64,000 nt of DNA. Origin: Bryobacteraceae bacterium. Its GTDB lineage: Bacteria > Acidobacteriota > Terriglobia > Bryobacterales > Bryobacteraceae. The stretch's first letter is position 1. The number at the start of each line of letters is the position of its first letter. Position numbers and translations under genes: made by a program. Positions 49,016 to 56,188 of this stretch are shown here, one piece after another. The stretch is from the NCBI GenBank assembly GCA_029975915.1, contig JARKOC010000138.1, positions 62,001 to 126,000 of the forward strand, read 5' to 3'. The notes under the pieces are model-generated. The model saw nothing but the letters and a program-made list of their open reading frames with translations, ran no database searches and was not told where the DNA came from.

Positions 49016-49908
49016 TAGCCGGCGTAGACCTCGCTTCTGGCGGGAACTTCAACTCGTTGCGGTGTCACGACTTCGTAGAGCGTCGGGTCGGACATGATCT
49101 TAGCAACCAGCGCATAGTGCATCGCGTGACCCGCCCGCTCTGCCATCACCCGGCCCAGTATCGGCTTGCCGATCAGCGCCAGGTCCCCAATCAGGTCCAG
49201 GATCTTGTGGCGGCAGGGCTCATCCGCGAAACGCAAACCGCCCGGATTCAGCACGCCGTCCGGCTCGAAGCAGACCGCACTGTCCAGCGATGCGCCACGG
49301 ATCAGACCCATGTTCCGCATCTGCTCAAGTTCACCAGAGAACCCAAAGGTCCGCGCCGGCGCGATTTCGGTGGCATACTCGCCCGCGGTCAGTGCCGTCC
49401 AACGGCTTTGATGCCCCACCATGGGGTGGTTGAAGAACACGTCACAACTGATCTCAAAATGATCGGCTGGCTCGATGGAGATACGTTTGCCGGGCGTCTC
49501 CACCTCGACGTGTCGTAGGATCTTGACGTACCGCCGCCGCCGGCGCGTCTTGCGAATGCCCGCCTCCTGGATCATCCGGACAAACGGCAACCCGCTGCCG
49601 TCCAGAATCGGAACTTCAAGATTGTCCAGGTCGATGTAGAGATTATCGAGGCCCATGCTGTGGAGGACACTCAGCAGGTGCTCGGTCGTTGAGATCAGGA
49701 CGCCTTGCCGCATCAAACTGGTGGCATAACTCACCCTTTGCACATGCCGCCAACTCGCCGGGATCTCGAAGCCACCCAGGTCGGTTCGCCGGAAAACGAT
49801 GCCTGTACCAGCCGGGGCAGGCATCCATCGCATCGTCACCGGAACACCGCTATGCAATCCAACACCGGCCGTTTCCACGGCCCGTTCGATCGTCGTTTCA
49901 AATAACAC
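49015..49908 (-). CDS. lpxC: UDP-3-O-acyl-N-acetylglucosamine deacetylase
   Basis: Protein of 297 residues with a GTG start. This zinc enzyme catalyses the committed step of lipid A synthesis, so the cell has a lipopolysaccharide-type outer membrane. Motifs: ETAGVGLHSG at the N-terminus, zinc ligand H77 in TTEHLLSVLHSMG, and the second zinc site in CRHKILDLIGDLALIG (His and Asp). SAVCFEPDGVLNPGGLRFADE is typical. It heads the minus-strand envelope operon, divergent to polA across a 215-base region. Confidence 0.96.
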   Translation of the reverse strand: MLFETTIERAVETAGVGLHSGVPVTMRWMPAPAGTGIVFRRTDLGGFEIPASWRHVQRVSYATSLMRQGVLISTTEHLLSVLHSMGLDNLYIDLDNLEVPILDGSGLPFVRMIQEAGIRKTRRRRRYVKILRHVEVETPGKRISIEPADHFEISCDVFFNHPMVGHQSRWTALTAGEYATEIAPARTFGFSGELEQMRNMGLIRGASLDSAVCFEPDGVLNPGGLRFADEPCRHKILDLIGDLALIGKPILGRVMAERAGHAMHYALVAKIMSDPTLYEVVTPQRVEVPARSEVYAG

Positions 49909-50030
49909 GCTTCAGGCTCCGATACCTCTGATCCGAACAGATACTCACATCGTACCAGACGCAAGCCCAATCGTAAGTGATTACATTCATTTGGCTTATT
50001 ATTTTTTGAATGTGTCAAAATGACCACAAT

Positions 50031-50098
50031 CCAAACGAACCGATGTGGTCCTACGACCACATCTTCGTCTTTTTTTCGCTCTACTGAGGTTCGTTTGG
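50031..50098. repeat. Inverted pair of the TTCGTTTGG motif flanking a hairpin
   Basis: CCAAACGAACC at 50031-50041 and GGTTCGTTTGG at 50088-50098 are perfect 11-base inverted copies of a 9-mer that recurs across the window. The terminator-like hairpin sits between them. Could act as a larger stem, a protein site, or an uptake-type signal. Confidence 0.65.
50042..50080 (+). terminator. Intrinsic terminator in the lpxC/polA gap
   Basis: A perfect 9-bp stem GATGTGGTC / GACCACATC (50042-50050 and 50055-50063) with a 4-base loop is followed by TTCGTC and seven T. It would stop plus-strand transcription before polA, although no plus-strand gene lies immediately upstream. It may block read-through or end an unseen RNA. 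Confidence 0.8.
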
Positions 50099-50123
50099 TC
50101 GTGTGTGCGGTATAACATAGGGC

Positions 50124-52523
50124 ATGGCCCGGCCCCGGCTTTTCTTACTGGACAGTTTCAACCTGATTTTCCGGGCCTATCACGCCCGCCAGCGGATGAA
50201 TGCGCCGCCGATGCGCACCTCGCGCGGGACATCGACCGAAGCGGTTTACATTTTCTACACGATGCTCCGGCGGTTGCTGAAGCAATATAAGCCGGATGCG
50301 TTGGCCGCAGCCTTTGAATCCGAGGGCAAAACCTTCCGGGACGAGGAGTTTCCCGGCTACAAAGCCAACCGCACCGAGACGCCGCCTGAACTGATCGAAC
50401 AGATCCCGGTCATCTCAAGACTCCTGAGCGCGTTGCGTGTGCCAGTCCTGTCCGAACCTGGATTCGAAGCCGACGATGTCATCGCCACCATGGCGGGAAA
50501 AGCGGCCGCCGCCGGATTCGACGTTTGGATCATCTCCAGTGACAAGGACCTGCTGCAACTGGTCGGCGGCCCCATCTCGATGATGGATCCGATGAAAAGG
50601 GACCTCGTATACGACCCCGAAAAGGTCAAGGAGGCCAAGGGCGTGTGGCCGGAGCAGATCCCCGACCTGCTCGCCCTGGTCGGCGACACCTCAGACAATA
50701 TTCCCGGCGCGCCGGGAATCGGCGACAAAGGCGCGGCTGCCCTGCTTGAACAGTTTGGGACCGTGGAGGCGGCCATGGAGCGGGCCGCTGAGGTTTCCCG
50801 CAAAGCCTATCGCGAGAGTCTTCAGAACAACCGAGAACAAATCGGACTGAGCAAACGGCTGGCGACGGTCCGGCGCGACGTACCGCTGGCGGCTGCGACA
50901 GGCGATTTGGCTGTGGCCGAGCCGGACCGGACACAGTTGGCCGGACTTTTCAGGGAATTGGAGTTCATCAGTTTTCTGAAAGAGATCGAGCCTCATGCGG
51001 ACGCGGAAGGCGCGATTGGGGATTCAGTTCCTTGGGCATCACCATCGGATACAAAGCAGTCCGGCAAACGCATTGTCTATGACTGGAAATCGGAACTGCT
51101 GCGCAATCCTGAATGGATCGAAGAGCCACCGCCGGAGCCAATCGAGGATGTCCTGCTGTTGAGTTTCCTTGTCCTGGCCGACCCGAGCGCCTGTTCGCTG
51201 CCCTCGCTGATGGCCCGCTATCTCGACCGGCCCATGGAAGCCGAACAGGCGTTGCCGAAGCTCGCCGCCATTCTGGGCCCGCTTGCTGAAGGGCGTTTGA
51301 GGAAAGTCTACGAGACGATCGACCTGCCACTGGCGCCGGTGCTGGCCCGCATGGAGCGCACCGGCATCCGCATTGATCCGGCCCGCCTGTCCGCGATCTC
51401 AGTCGAAATGGAAGGCGAGATCGCGCGCCTGACGTCGGAGATCTATGCGCTTGCCGGCCATGAGTTCAACATCAATTCACCGGCCCAGCTTGGCCAGGTC
51501 CTGTTCGAAGAGATGGGCATCCCATCGCAAGGCCGCACCGGCAAGACCAAGAACTACTCGACAGCCGCCGACGTTCTGGAAGCGCTGGCCCCATATCACC
51601 CCGTCGCTCAGCTTGTTCTCGATTACCGCCAGTTGACGAAACTGAAGGGCACATACGTCGATGCGCTGCCCGCGCTGGTCGCGCCCGAGGACGGCCGACT
51701 CCACACGACGTTTAATCCGGCGGGCGCCGCCACGGGCCGACTGTCGTCGTCGAATCCGAATCTGCAGAACATCCCGGTCCGCACCGAGCAGGGCCGGGCC
51801 ATCCGGGCGGCCTTTGTACCTGAGCCTGGCTGGACAATGCTGGTGGCCGACTATTCGCAGATCGAACTGCGCCTGCTGGCCCACTTCTCGCGTGACCCGG
51901 TGCTAACCGACGCCTTCCGCAACAATGAAGACATCCACACACGCACCGCCGCCGAGGTGTTCGGCGTGCCGCCACTGATGGTCACGCCCGAGATGCGCCG
52001 AAACGCCAAAGCGGTGAATTTCGGCATCGTCTACGGCCAGACGGCGTTTGGGCTGGCCAGCCAGCTTGGCATCCCGCGCGAAGAGGCCGAAAGATACATC
52101 CGCGGTTACTTCGAGCGCTATGCGGGTGTCAAGAAGTGGATTGATGCCACCATCGCCGAGGTGCGCAAGACGGGACAAACGGAGACACTGCACGGGCGCC
52201 GCCGCCCGATTCCGGACATCGATGCGAAGAACCCGAACGCCCGATCGTTCGCCGAACGCACAGCCGTGAATACGCCGTTGCAGGGCACCGCGGCCGACCT
52301 GATCAAACTGGCCATGATCGCTGTGGACCGGGATCTTCGGGAGCGGAAACTGCAGTCTCGGATGCTGCTCCAGGTGCATGACGAACTGGTGCTCGAATGT
52401 CCGCCGGGTGAGTTGGATGATGTGAAACGCCTGGTGAAACAGCGAATGGAGGGCGTGGCCAAGCTGAACGTGCCGCTGCTTGCCGACACCGGTACTGGAG
52501 AGAACTGGCGTGACGCAAAGTGA
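50124..52523 (+). CDS. polA: DNA polymerase I with reduced, probably inactive 3'-5' exonuclease domain
   Basis: Protein of 799 residues, shorter than the 928 of E. coli. The 5'-3' exonuclease domain is at about 1-290 (FLLDSFNLIFRAY, GFEADDVIATMA, DTSDNIPGAPGIGDKGA). The middle domain is only about 100 residues (KRIVYDWKSELLRN...) and lacks the DxE motif needed for proofreading. The polymerase domain follows: motif A ADYSQIELR, the O-helix RRNAKAVNFGIVYG and motif C LQVHDEL. Roles: Okazaki fragment processing and repair. Missing proofreading resembles Taq polymerase. Confidence 0.95.
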   Translation: MARPRLFLLDSFNLIFRAYHARQRMNAPPMRTSRGTSTEAVYIFYTMLRRLLKQYKPDALAAAFESEGKTFRDEEFPGYKANRTETPPELIEQIPVISRLLSALRVPVLSEPGFEADDVIATMAGKAAAAGFDVWIISSDKDLLQLVGGPISMMDPMKRDLVYDPEKVKEAKGVWPEQIPDLLALVGDTSDNIPGAPGIGDKGAAALLEQFGTVEAAMERAAEVSRKAYRESLQNNREQIGLSKRLATVRRDVPLAAATGDLAVAEPDRTQLAGLFRELEFISFLKEIEPHADAEGAIGDSVPWASPSDTKQSGKRIVYDWKSELLRNPEWIEEPPPEPIEDVLLLSFLVLADPSACSLPSLMARYLDRPMEAEQALPKLAAILGPLAEGRLRKVYETIDLPLAPVLARMERTGIRIDPARLSAISVEMEGEIARLTSEIYALAGHEFNINSPAQLGQVLFEEMGIPSQGRTGKTKNYSTAADVLEALAPYHPVAQLVLDYRQLTKLKGTYVDALPALVAPEDGRLHTTFNPAGAATGRLSSSNPNLQNIPVRTEQGRAIRAAFVPEPGWTMLVADYSQIELRLLAHFSRDPVLTDAFRNNEDIHTRTAAEVFGVPPLMVTPEMRRNAKAVNFGIVYGQTAFGLASQLGIPREEAERYIRGYFERYAGVKKWIDATIAEVRKTGQTETLHGRRRPIPDIDAKNPNARSFAERTAVNTPLQGTAADLIKLAMIAVDRDLRERKLQSRMLLQVHDELVLECPPGELDDVKRLVKQRMEGVAKLNVPLLADTGTGENWRDAK

Positions 52524-52551
52524 GTGTGCGGGCCGATACGTTTAGCGACCG

Positions 52552-53760
52552 ATGGAACCGCTAAAGCACCAAATCGATTTGCTGCGCCGCCGCATCGCCA
52601 AAATCGAAGCGCGCTATGCCGGCGGCAAACCGGTCGAGCAGGCGCCGTTGCCCGAGGGCAAGGAAGTCGAGACACCAGCGGGCAAGCACTGGGAATTTGA
52701 GCGGCTCTGGACGGCGCATTCCCGCCATGGCACAGCCGATGTCGGCGCTCTTACAGAGATGCCCGCGGATTTGCTCAACGTTCTCGATCAGGGCGAAGTT
52801 TGGCAATCGCAGGTTGAGAAATGGGCGTTTCTCGACACTGAGACTTCGGGACTGGCCGGCGGCTCCGGGACGGTCGCCTTCCTGGTCGGCTGCGGCGCCA
52901 TCACCAGCCGCGGCTTCGAACTGCGCCAGTTCTTCATGCGCGACCATGGCGAGGAGCCGTCGCTGCTTCATGCACTGGAAGAGTGGCTGGCCGGTTATGA
53001 AGTGATCATCACCTATAACGGCAAGGCCTTCGATATTCCGCTGCTCGAAACGCGCTTCCGAATGAACCGAATGAAGCCGTGTTTCGGCCATCTGCGCCAC
53101 ATCGACCTGTTGCATTCCTCGCGCCGCATCTGGCGACTGGCGCTGGAAAGCTGCCGTCTGCAGGACCTGGAGTCGCGCATCCTCGGCGTCGAGCGCCACG
53201 GCGACCCCGGCGGCGCGGCCATCCCGCAGCTCTATTTCGACTTCCTGTACACGCGCAACTTCGGCCCCCTCTGGCCGGTCTTCACGCACAATGCGATTGA
53301 TATCCTGTCGCTGGCGTGCCTGACGGCCGTGGTGCCCGCGGCGTTTCGCGATCCGTCGCGGTTGAACAACGCCGCCGAGATGGTGGGCTTGGCGCGTTGG
53401 TTGAAATCGGAAGGCAAGATCGAGGAGTCGCTGGCGTTGATGGATGCGGCGCTTGGCAAGGCTCTGCCGGACGTCCTTGTTTGGGAGACTCTCTGGCACG
53501 CGGCCGATCTGTCTCGAAAACTCGGCCGCGACTCGGCCGCCCTGGCTCGCTGGACCGAGCTTTCGACTGCGCCTAATCCCTTCCGCGCCCGCGCCTACGA
53601 GCGGCTCGCCATCCATTACGAGCGCAAGGAGAAGAACCTCGCGATGGCCCTGGAGATGACCCGCGCCGCGCGGGCGATTGAGGATTCGCCCTCCCTCGCT
53701 AAACGCGAATCCCGCCTCGCCGCCCGCATCCCTGCAGCACGCCCCGGACGTCTGCTCTAG
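52552..53760 (+). CDS. DEDD-type ribonuclease H-like exonuclease (YprB-like)
   Basis: Protein of 402 residues. The exonuclease core has D95 and E97 in FLDTETSG, D161 in TYNGKAFDIPLLETR, and H246 with D250 in FTHNAIDILSL, giving a complete DEDDh set. This matches the YprB ribonuclease-H-like family, of unsettled substrate. The C-terminal 140 residues are helical and TPR-like (MVGLARWLKSEGKIEESLALMDAAL). It lies 28 bases downstream of polA and is likely co-transcribed. A diverged copy of its last ~70 codons recurs at 54507-54736. Confidence 0.85.
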   Translation: MEPLKHQIDLLRRRIAKIEARYAGGKPVEQAPLPEGKEVETPAGKHWEFERLWTAHSRHGTADVGALTEMPADLLNVLDQGEVWQSQVEKWAFLDTETSGLAGGSGTVAFLVGCGAITSRGFELRQFFMRDHGEEPSLLHALEEWLAGYEVIITYNGKAFDIPLLETRFRMNRMKPCFGHLRHIDLLHSSRRIWRLALESCRLQDLESRILGVERHGDPGGAAIPQLYFDFLYTRNFGPLWPVFTHNAIDILSLACLTAVVPAAFRDPSRLNNAAEMVGLARWLKSEGKIEESLALMDAALGKALPDVLVWETLWHAADLSRKLGRDSAALARWTELSTAPNPFRARAYERLAIHYERKEKNLAMALEMTRAARAIEDSPSLAKRESRLAARIPAARPGRLL

Positions 53761-53793
53761 TTCGAATTCGGGGGTCCGTAGCCGCGCGGGACC

Positions 53794-54204
53794 TCAACCA
53801 ACAAATGGATCCACGACACGCACGCCGACATTCGCGAAATCGGCACGGTTTCGCGTTACCACCCCTAGACCGTGGACGAGCGCCGTCGCCGCGATGAGGC
53901 TGTCCTTGATTGGCATGGCCTTTCCGGTTGTGCGAAGCCGGGCCAGTAGTTCCGCCCACTTCAGACCCGTTTCCGCGTCCCAGGGCAAACAGTGGAGGCG
54001 CCTGACCCCCGCGTCGAACCAGCGTTCCAGGGCGGCCCGCTTTTTGCCCTTGGGGAGGATGAGAATCCCGAATCGCAGTTCGCCGACAATGACGGGATCG
54101 ACGGCGATGTCTCGCTCATTCGCACGAATCCACGCCACAACACGCGGATCGGGCGTTGGTTTCGTCGGCTCGCTCAGAACGTTGGCGTCAACCAGATACT
54201 TCAC
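53794..54204 (-). CDS. PIN-domain toxin (VapC-like)
   Basis: Protein of 136 residues with a GTG start. The PIN-domain acidic residues are D6 (LVDANVL), E42 (VGELRFG), D101 (PIKDSLIAATAL) and D122 (TRNRADF). VapC toxins cleave tRNA or rRNA when freed from their antitoxin. Its start overlaps the antitoxin stop by four bases. It sits in a small minus-strand cassette between two copies of a plus-strand gene tail. Confidence 0.9.
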   Translation of the reverse strand: MKYLVDANVLSEPTKPTPDPRVVAWIRANERDIAVDPVIVGELRFGILILPKGKKRAALERWFDAGVRRLHCLPWDAETGLKWAELLARLRTTGKAMPIKDSLIAATALVHGLGVVTRNRADFANVGVRVVDPFVG

Positions 54205-54431
54205 AGCTCATCCGTCGATCCAGAGTCGATTGGCACGAAGAAGTCCTTCCGCGGGCAGGCCAGCAGCCAGTCGATTACGCCCTCGTTTTGCTGACCCGCA
54301 CGCCGGACAAGGCGATAGTCCCCACGATCGAGACGCTCGACATCGAACTCCTGCCCTGGTTCGACACGATCCATCTGCCGGAATACTGCCGGCAGGACGA
54401 TCTGGCCCTTGGTGGAGACGACAGTCTTCAT
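54201..54431 (-). CDS. AbrB/SpoVT-type antitoxin (VapB-like)
   Basis: Protein of 76 residues from the ATG at 54431; the frame upstream lacks a ribosome-binding site and overlaps the operator. The swapped-hairpin DNA-binding motif KTVVSTKGQIVLPAVFRQ is at the N-terminus, and the C-terminal part (GVIDWLLACPRKDFFVPID) would wrap the toxin. Such antitoxins repress their own promoter; a perfect palindrome lies right before the ATG. Confidence 0.9.
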   Translation of the reverse strand: MKTVVSTKGQIVLPAVFRQMDRVEPGQEFDVERLDRGDYRLVRRAGQQNEGVIDWLLACPRKDFFVPIDSGSTDEL

Positions 54432-54467
54432 GAAGGTAAGATACCATCTTACCTGCCTCGGTGTCAA
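54432..54467 (-). promoter_or_regulatory. Promoter and palindromic operator of the VapBC-like pair
   Basis: On the minus strand, TTGACA (54462-54467) and TATCTT (54438-54443) are separated by 18 bases. Transcription would start about seven bases later, at or next to the antitoxin ATG (54431). A perfect 8-bp inverted repeat GGTAAGAT / ATCTTACC (54435-54442 and 54446-54453) covers the -10 box, well placed for autorepression. No Shine-Dalgarno fits between, so the mRNA is probably leaderless. Confidence 0.7.
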
Positions 54468-54506
54468 TCGCCGGACATAGGGCTTCAACGCCGAAGATCG
54501 GGTGCC

Positions 54507-54736
54507 AGGACGCCGCCGCGGTCCGCTTGACTGAGCTTTCGACTGCGCCTAATCGCTTCCGCGCCGGCTCCTACGAGCGGCTCGCCATTCATTACGAGCG
54601 CAATGAGAAGAACCTCGCGATGGCCCTGGAGATGACCCGTGCGACGCGGGCGATTGAGGACTCTCCCGAACTCATGAAACGCGAAACGCGCCTTGCAGCC
54701 CGCACCTCCACTGCCCGCCTCGGCCGCCTCCAATAA
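54507..54736 (+). pseudogene. Orphan duplicate of the DEDD exonuclease gene tail
   Basis: From about 54507 to the TAA at 54736 the plus strand repeats the last ~70 codons of the gene ending at 53760. The two copies share TELSTAPN, YERLAIHYER and NEKNLAMALEMTRA-type blocks. By hand the final ~210 bases align without gaps at roughly 84% identity, and both copies stop at the same codon. The copy lacks the catalytic domain, and no start with a ribosome-binding site was found, so it is a remnant. Downstream, 54737-54935 shows nothing coding. Confidence 0.75.
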
Positions 54737-54935
54737 CTTCTCCAAGCCCGCGAGTTCGTGGGGCTCACCTCCCAAGACCGCCGTCCCCTGTCCCCGTCCC
54801 GTCTGCCAACGTGCCACGACTGCAAGGAGCGATCCTCTAACCCATCCATAGTCCCCTCCGGCCGCCAACGGAGGGTGGGTTCCCTCGATGTCTTTCGACT
54901 GAACGGGTCACCGGAAAGAGAATCAACTGCCCCGA

Positions 54936-55541
54936 CTACTTCTTCCCCGTCCCCCCGGCCCACGTCTTCTGCCCGTCTCCACCCCGACAAGGATCCCGGT
55001 CCAACCCAAGGGGCCTACTATGATATTCGATCGACCTCACCCTCGTCGCCCCATCGATCAGAATCCCCAAGTGCCGGTACTCAGTCTTGATGAACTCCCC
55101 GTAGGGGTCAAGATAAAAAGGCCCCCCAATACCCCCGCCCAGTTCATAGCATCTGGCTCCTGACCACCGCGTCAACACGGCACCCTTTCCAAACTTGGCC
55201 ACCGCCTGCTCCATCGTGAAATCCCGCGTGGCGATGTCGAGACTGTTCACCACCAGCGTCTTCGGATTCAGCCAGAAATTCGCAATCCCCTTGAACCCGC
55301 CGATATCGCGATAGCTCAGGCACAACGCCCCGGCCTCCCCAAGACCCTCCCAAACCGGCGCGCCAAGTCTGGCGATCACATCGCCCCGCTTGGCTTTGCC
55401 CATCACAAGGCCCTCAAACACCGCCGGCCGGAATCCAGCCGCGGCCCATCGTTGCGCGAGCTTCTGTGAGACGTACTTTGGCTGCGCAACGAGTTTGGGG
55501 AAGGGGAGCACAAGTGCGGCGGCGAGTACGCTGAGTATCAC
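54936..55541 (-). CDS. Secreted protein of unknown function
   Basis: Protein of 201 residues from the GTG at 55541, which is followed by a signal peptide (ILSVLAAALVLPFPKLVAQ); an ATG at 55625 is possible but gives an odd N-terminus. The mature part contains VMGKAKRGDVIARLGAPVWEGLG and ALCLSYRDIGGFKGIANFWLNPKTLVVNSLDIATRDF, which look like a small outer-membrane-assembly-lipoprotein-type (SmpA/OmlA-like) fold. That similarity is impressionistic. It lies between the two toxin-antitoxin pairs and reads in the same direction. Confidence 0.65.
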   Translation of the reverse strand: MILSVLAAALVLPFPKLVAQPKYVSQKLAQRWAAAGFRPAVFEGLVMGKAKRGDVIARLGAPVWEGLGEAGALCLSYRDIGGFKGIANFWLNPKTLVVNSLDIATRDFTMEQAVAKFGKGAVLTRWSGARCYELGGGIGGPFYLDPYGEFIKTEYRHLGILIDGATRVRSIEYHSRPLGLDRDPCRGGDGQKTWAGGTGKK

Positions 55542-55634
55542 TCTGGCCCGGCCTTTCCCCAGACACGGAGGCACTGGAGGAGTGGAACTGCCGGTGATCC
55601 GCTCACTCCTGCAACTCCAGCGCATTGCGGCCCC

Positions 55635-55847
55635 TCAAGCGAATATCAGCCGCCGTCCACGCGGCTCGGGGATGGGATCGCCGAACTCCTTGGCCGTATC
55701 GATCCATAGCCGGATCGCGTCCTGTGCGTTGGCAAGCGCAGACTCCTGGGAATCGCCGTGAGCGGCGCACCCTGGCAACTCGGGGACCTCGGCGACGAAG
55801 GCGTCGTCCTCGGCGCTCCAGTAGATGATCACCTCGTACTTGATCAT
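55635..55847 (-). CDS. HicB-type antitoxin
   Basis: Protein of 70 residues with the HicB fold start MIKYEVIIYWSAEDDAFVAEVPELPGC, followed by AHGDSQESALANAQDAIRLWI. No separate DNA-binding domain follows, as in the short HicB class. It neutralises the HicA toxin encoded immediately upstream, with an ATGA overlap (55844-55847). Ends ahead of the secreted-protein gene. Confidence 0.88.
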   Translation of the reverse strand: MIKYEVIIYWSAEDDAFVAEVPELPGCAAHGDSQESALANAQDAIRLWIDTAKEFGDPIPEPRGRRLIFA

Positions 55848-56134
55848 GTCTTCGCTCCCAACCTAGCTTTCAAGATGGCCGATCGAACCTGCTTCACCTG
55901 ATAGGGCTTGGCGTTGGCGCCGTCTCGCTGCAGGTTGATCCGTTCTTCGACGCCGGTCTTCCGGTACAGATGATGGCTGCCGCTGACCCGGCTCTCAAAG
56001 CCCAACCACTCAAGCAAGCGGCACAGATCATCGAATCGAATGCTGGCATCCGCACCGCCGCCGAGAAGCCGGTCCCGTGTTTTCCGGGCCTCATGAGCTT
56101 CTGTTATGGTCCGGCACACGTCTTGAATTCGCAC
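55844..56134 (-). CDS. HicA-type toxin
   Basis: Protein of 96 residues from a GTG. The double-stranded-RNA-binding-like fold with the catalytic His is seen in LCRLLEWLGFESRVSGSHHLYRK, followed by YQVKQVRSAILKARLG. HicA toxins cut mRNA. A leader of about 40 residues (ITEAHEARKTRDRLLGGGADASIRFDD) matches the longer HicA subtype. Toxin first, antitoxin second is the usual order for this family. The adjacent AAA ATPase gene reads in the same direction and ends 54 bases upstream. Confidence 0.88.
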   Translation of the reverse strand: MRIQDVCRTITEAHEARKTRDRLLGGGADASIRFDDLCRLLEWLGFESRVSGSHHLYRKTGVEERINLQRDGANAKPYQVKQVRSAILKARLGAKT

Positions 56135-56188
56135 AGGAACTCCTCAAAGCCGGGGCTGATCGATGCAAAACGCGCCTCGTGTCGCGGA

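Larger units (their letters stand above)
49909..50123. promoter_or_regulatory. Divergent lpxC/polA intergenic region
   Basis: This AT-rich 215-base gap must contain the promoters of lpxC and polA. TATAAC at 50111-50116 is a good -10 match for polA; it would start transcription at or next to the ATG (50124), so polA may be leaderless. A TTGACA box occurs on the minus strand at 50013-50018 but has no convincing -10 at the right distance. An imperfect repeat pair ACATTCA/TGAATGT also lies here. The repeat and terminator are listed separately. Confidence 0.55.

Noticed and set aside
54461..54736. A 91-codon plus-strand gene covering the duplicated tail
   Set aside because: It has no ribosome-binding site, its first ~15 codons overlap the antitoxin promoter, and the rest is only the C-terminal end of the exonuclease; treated as a remnant.
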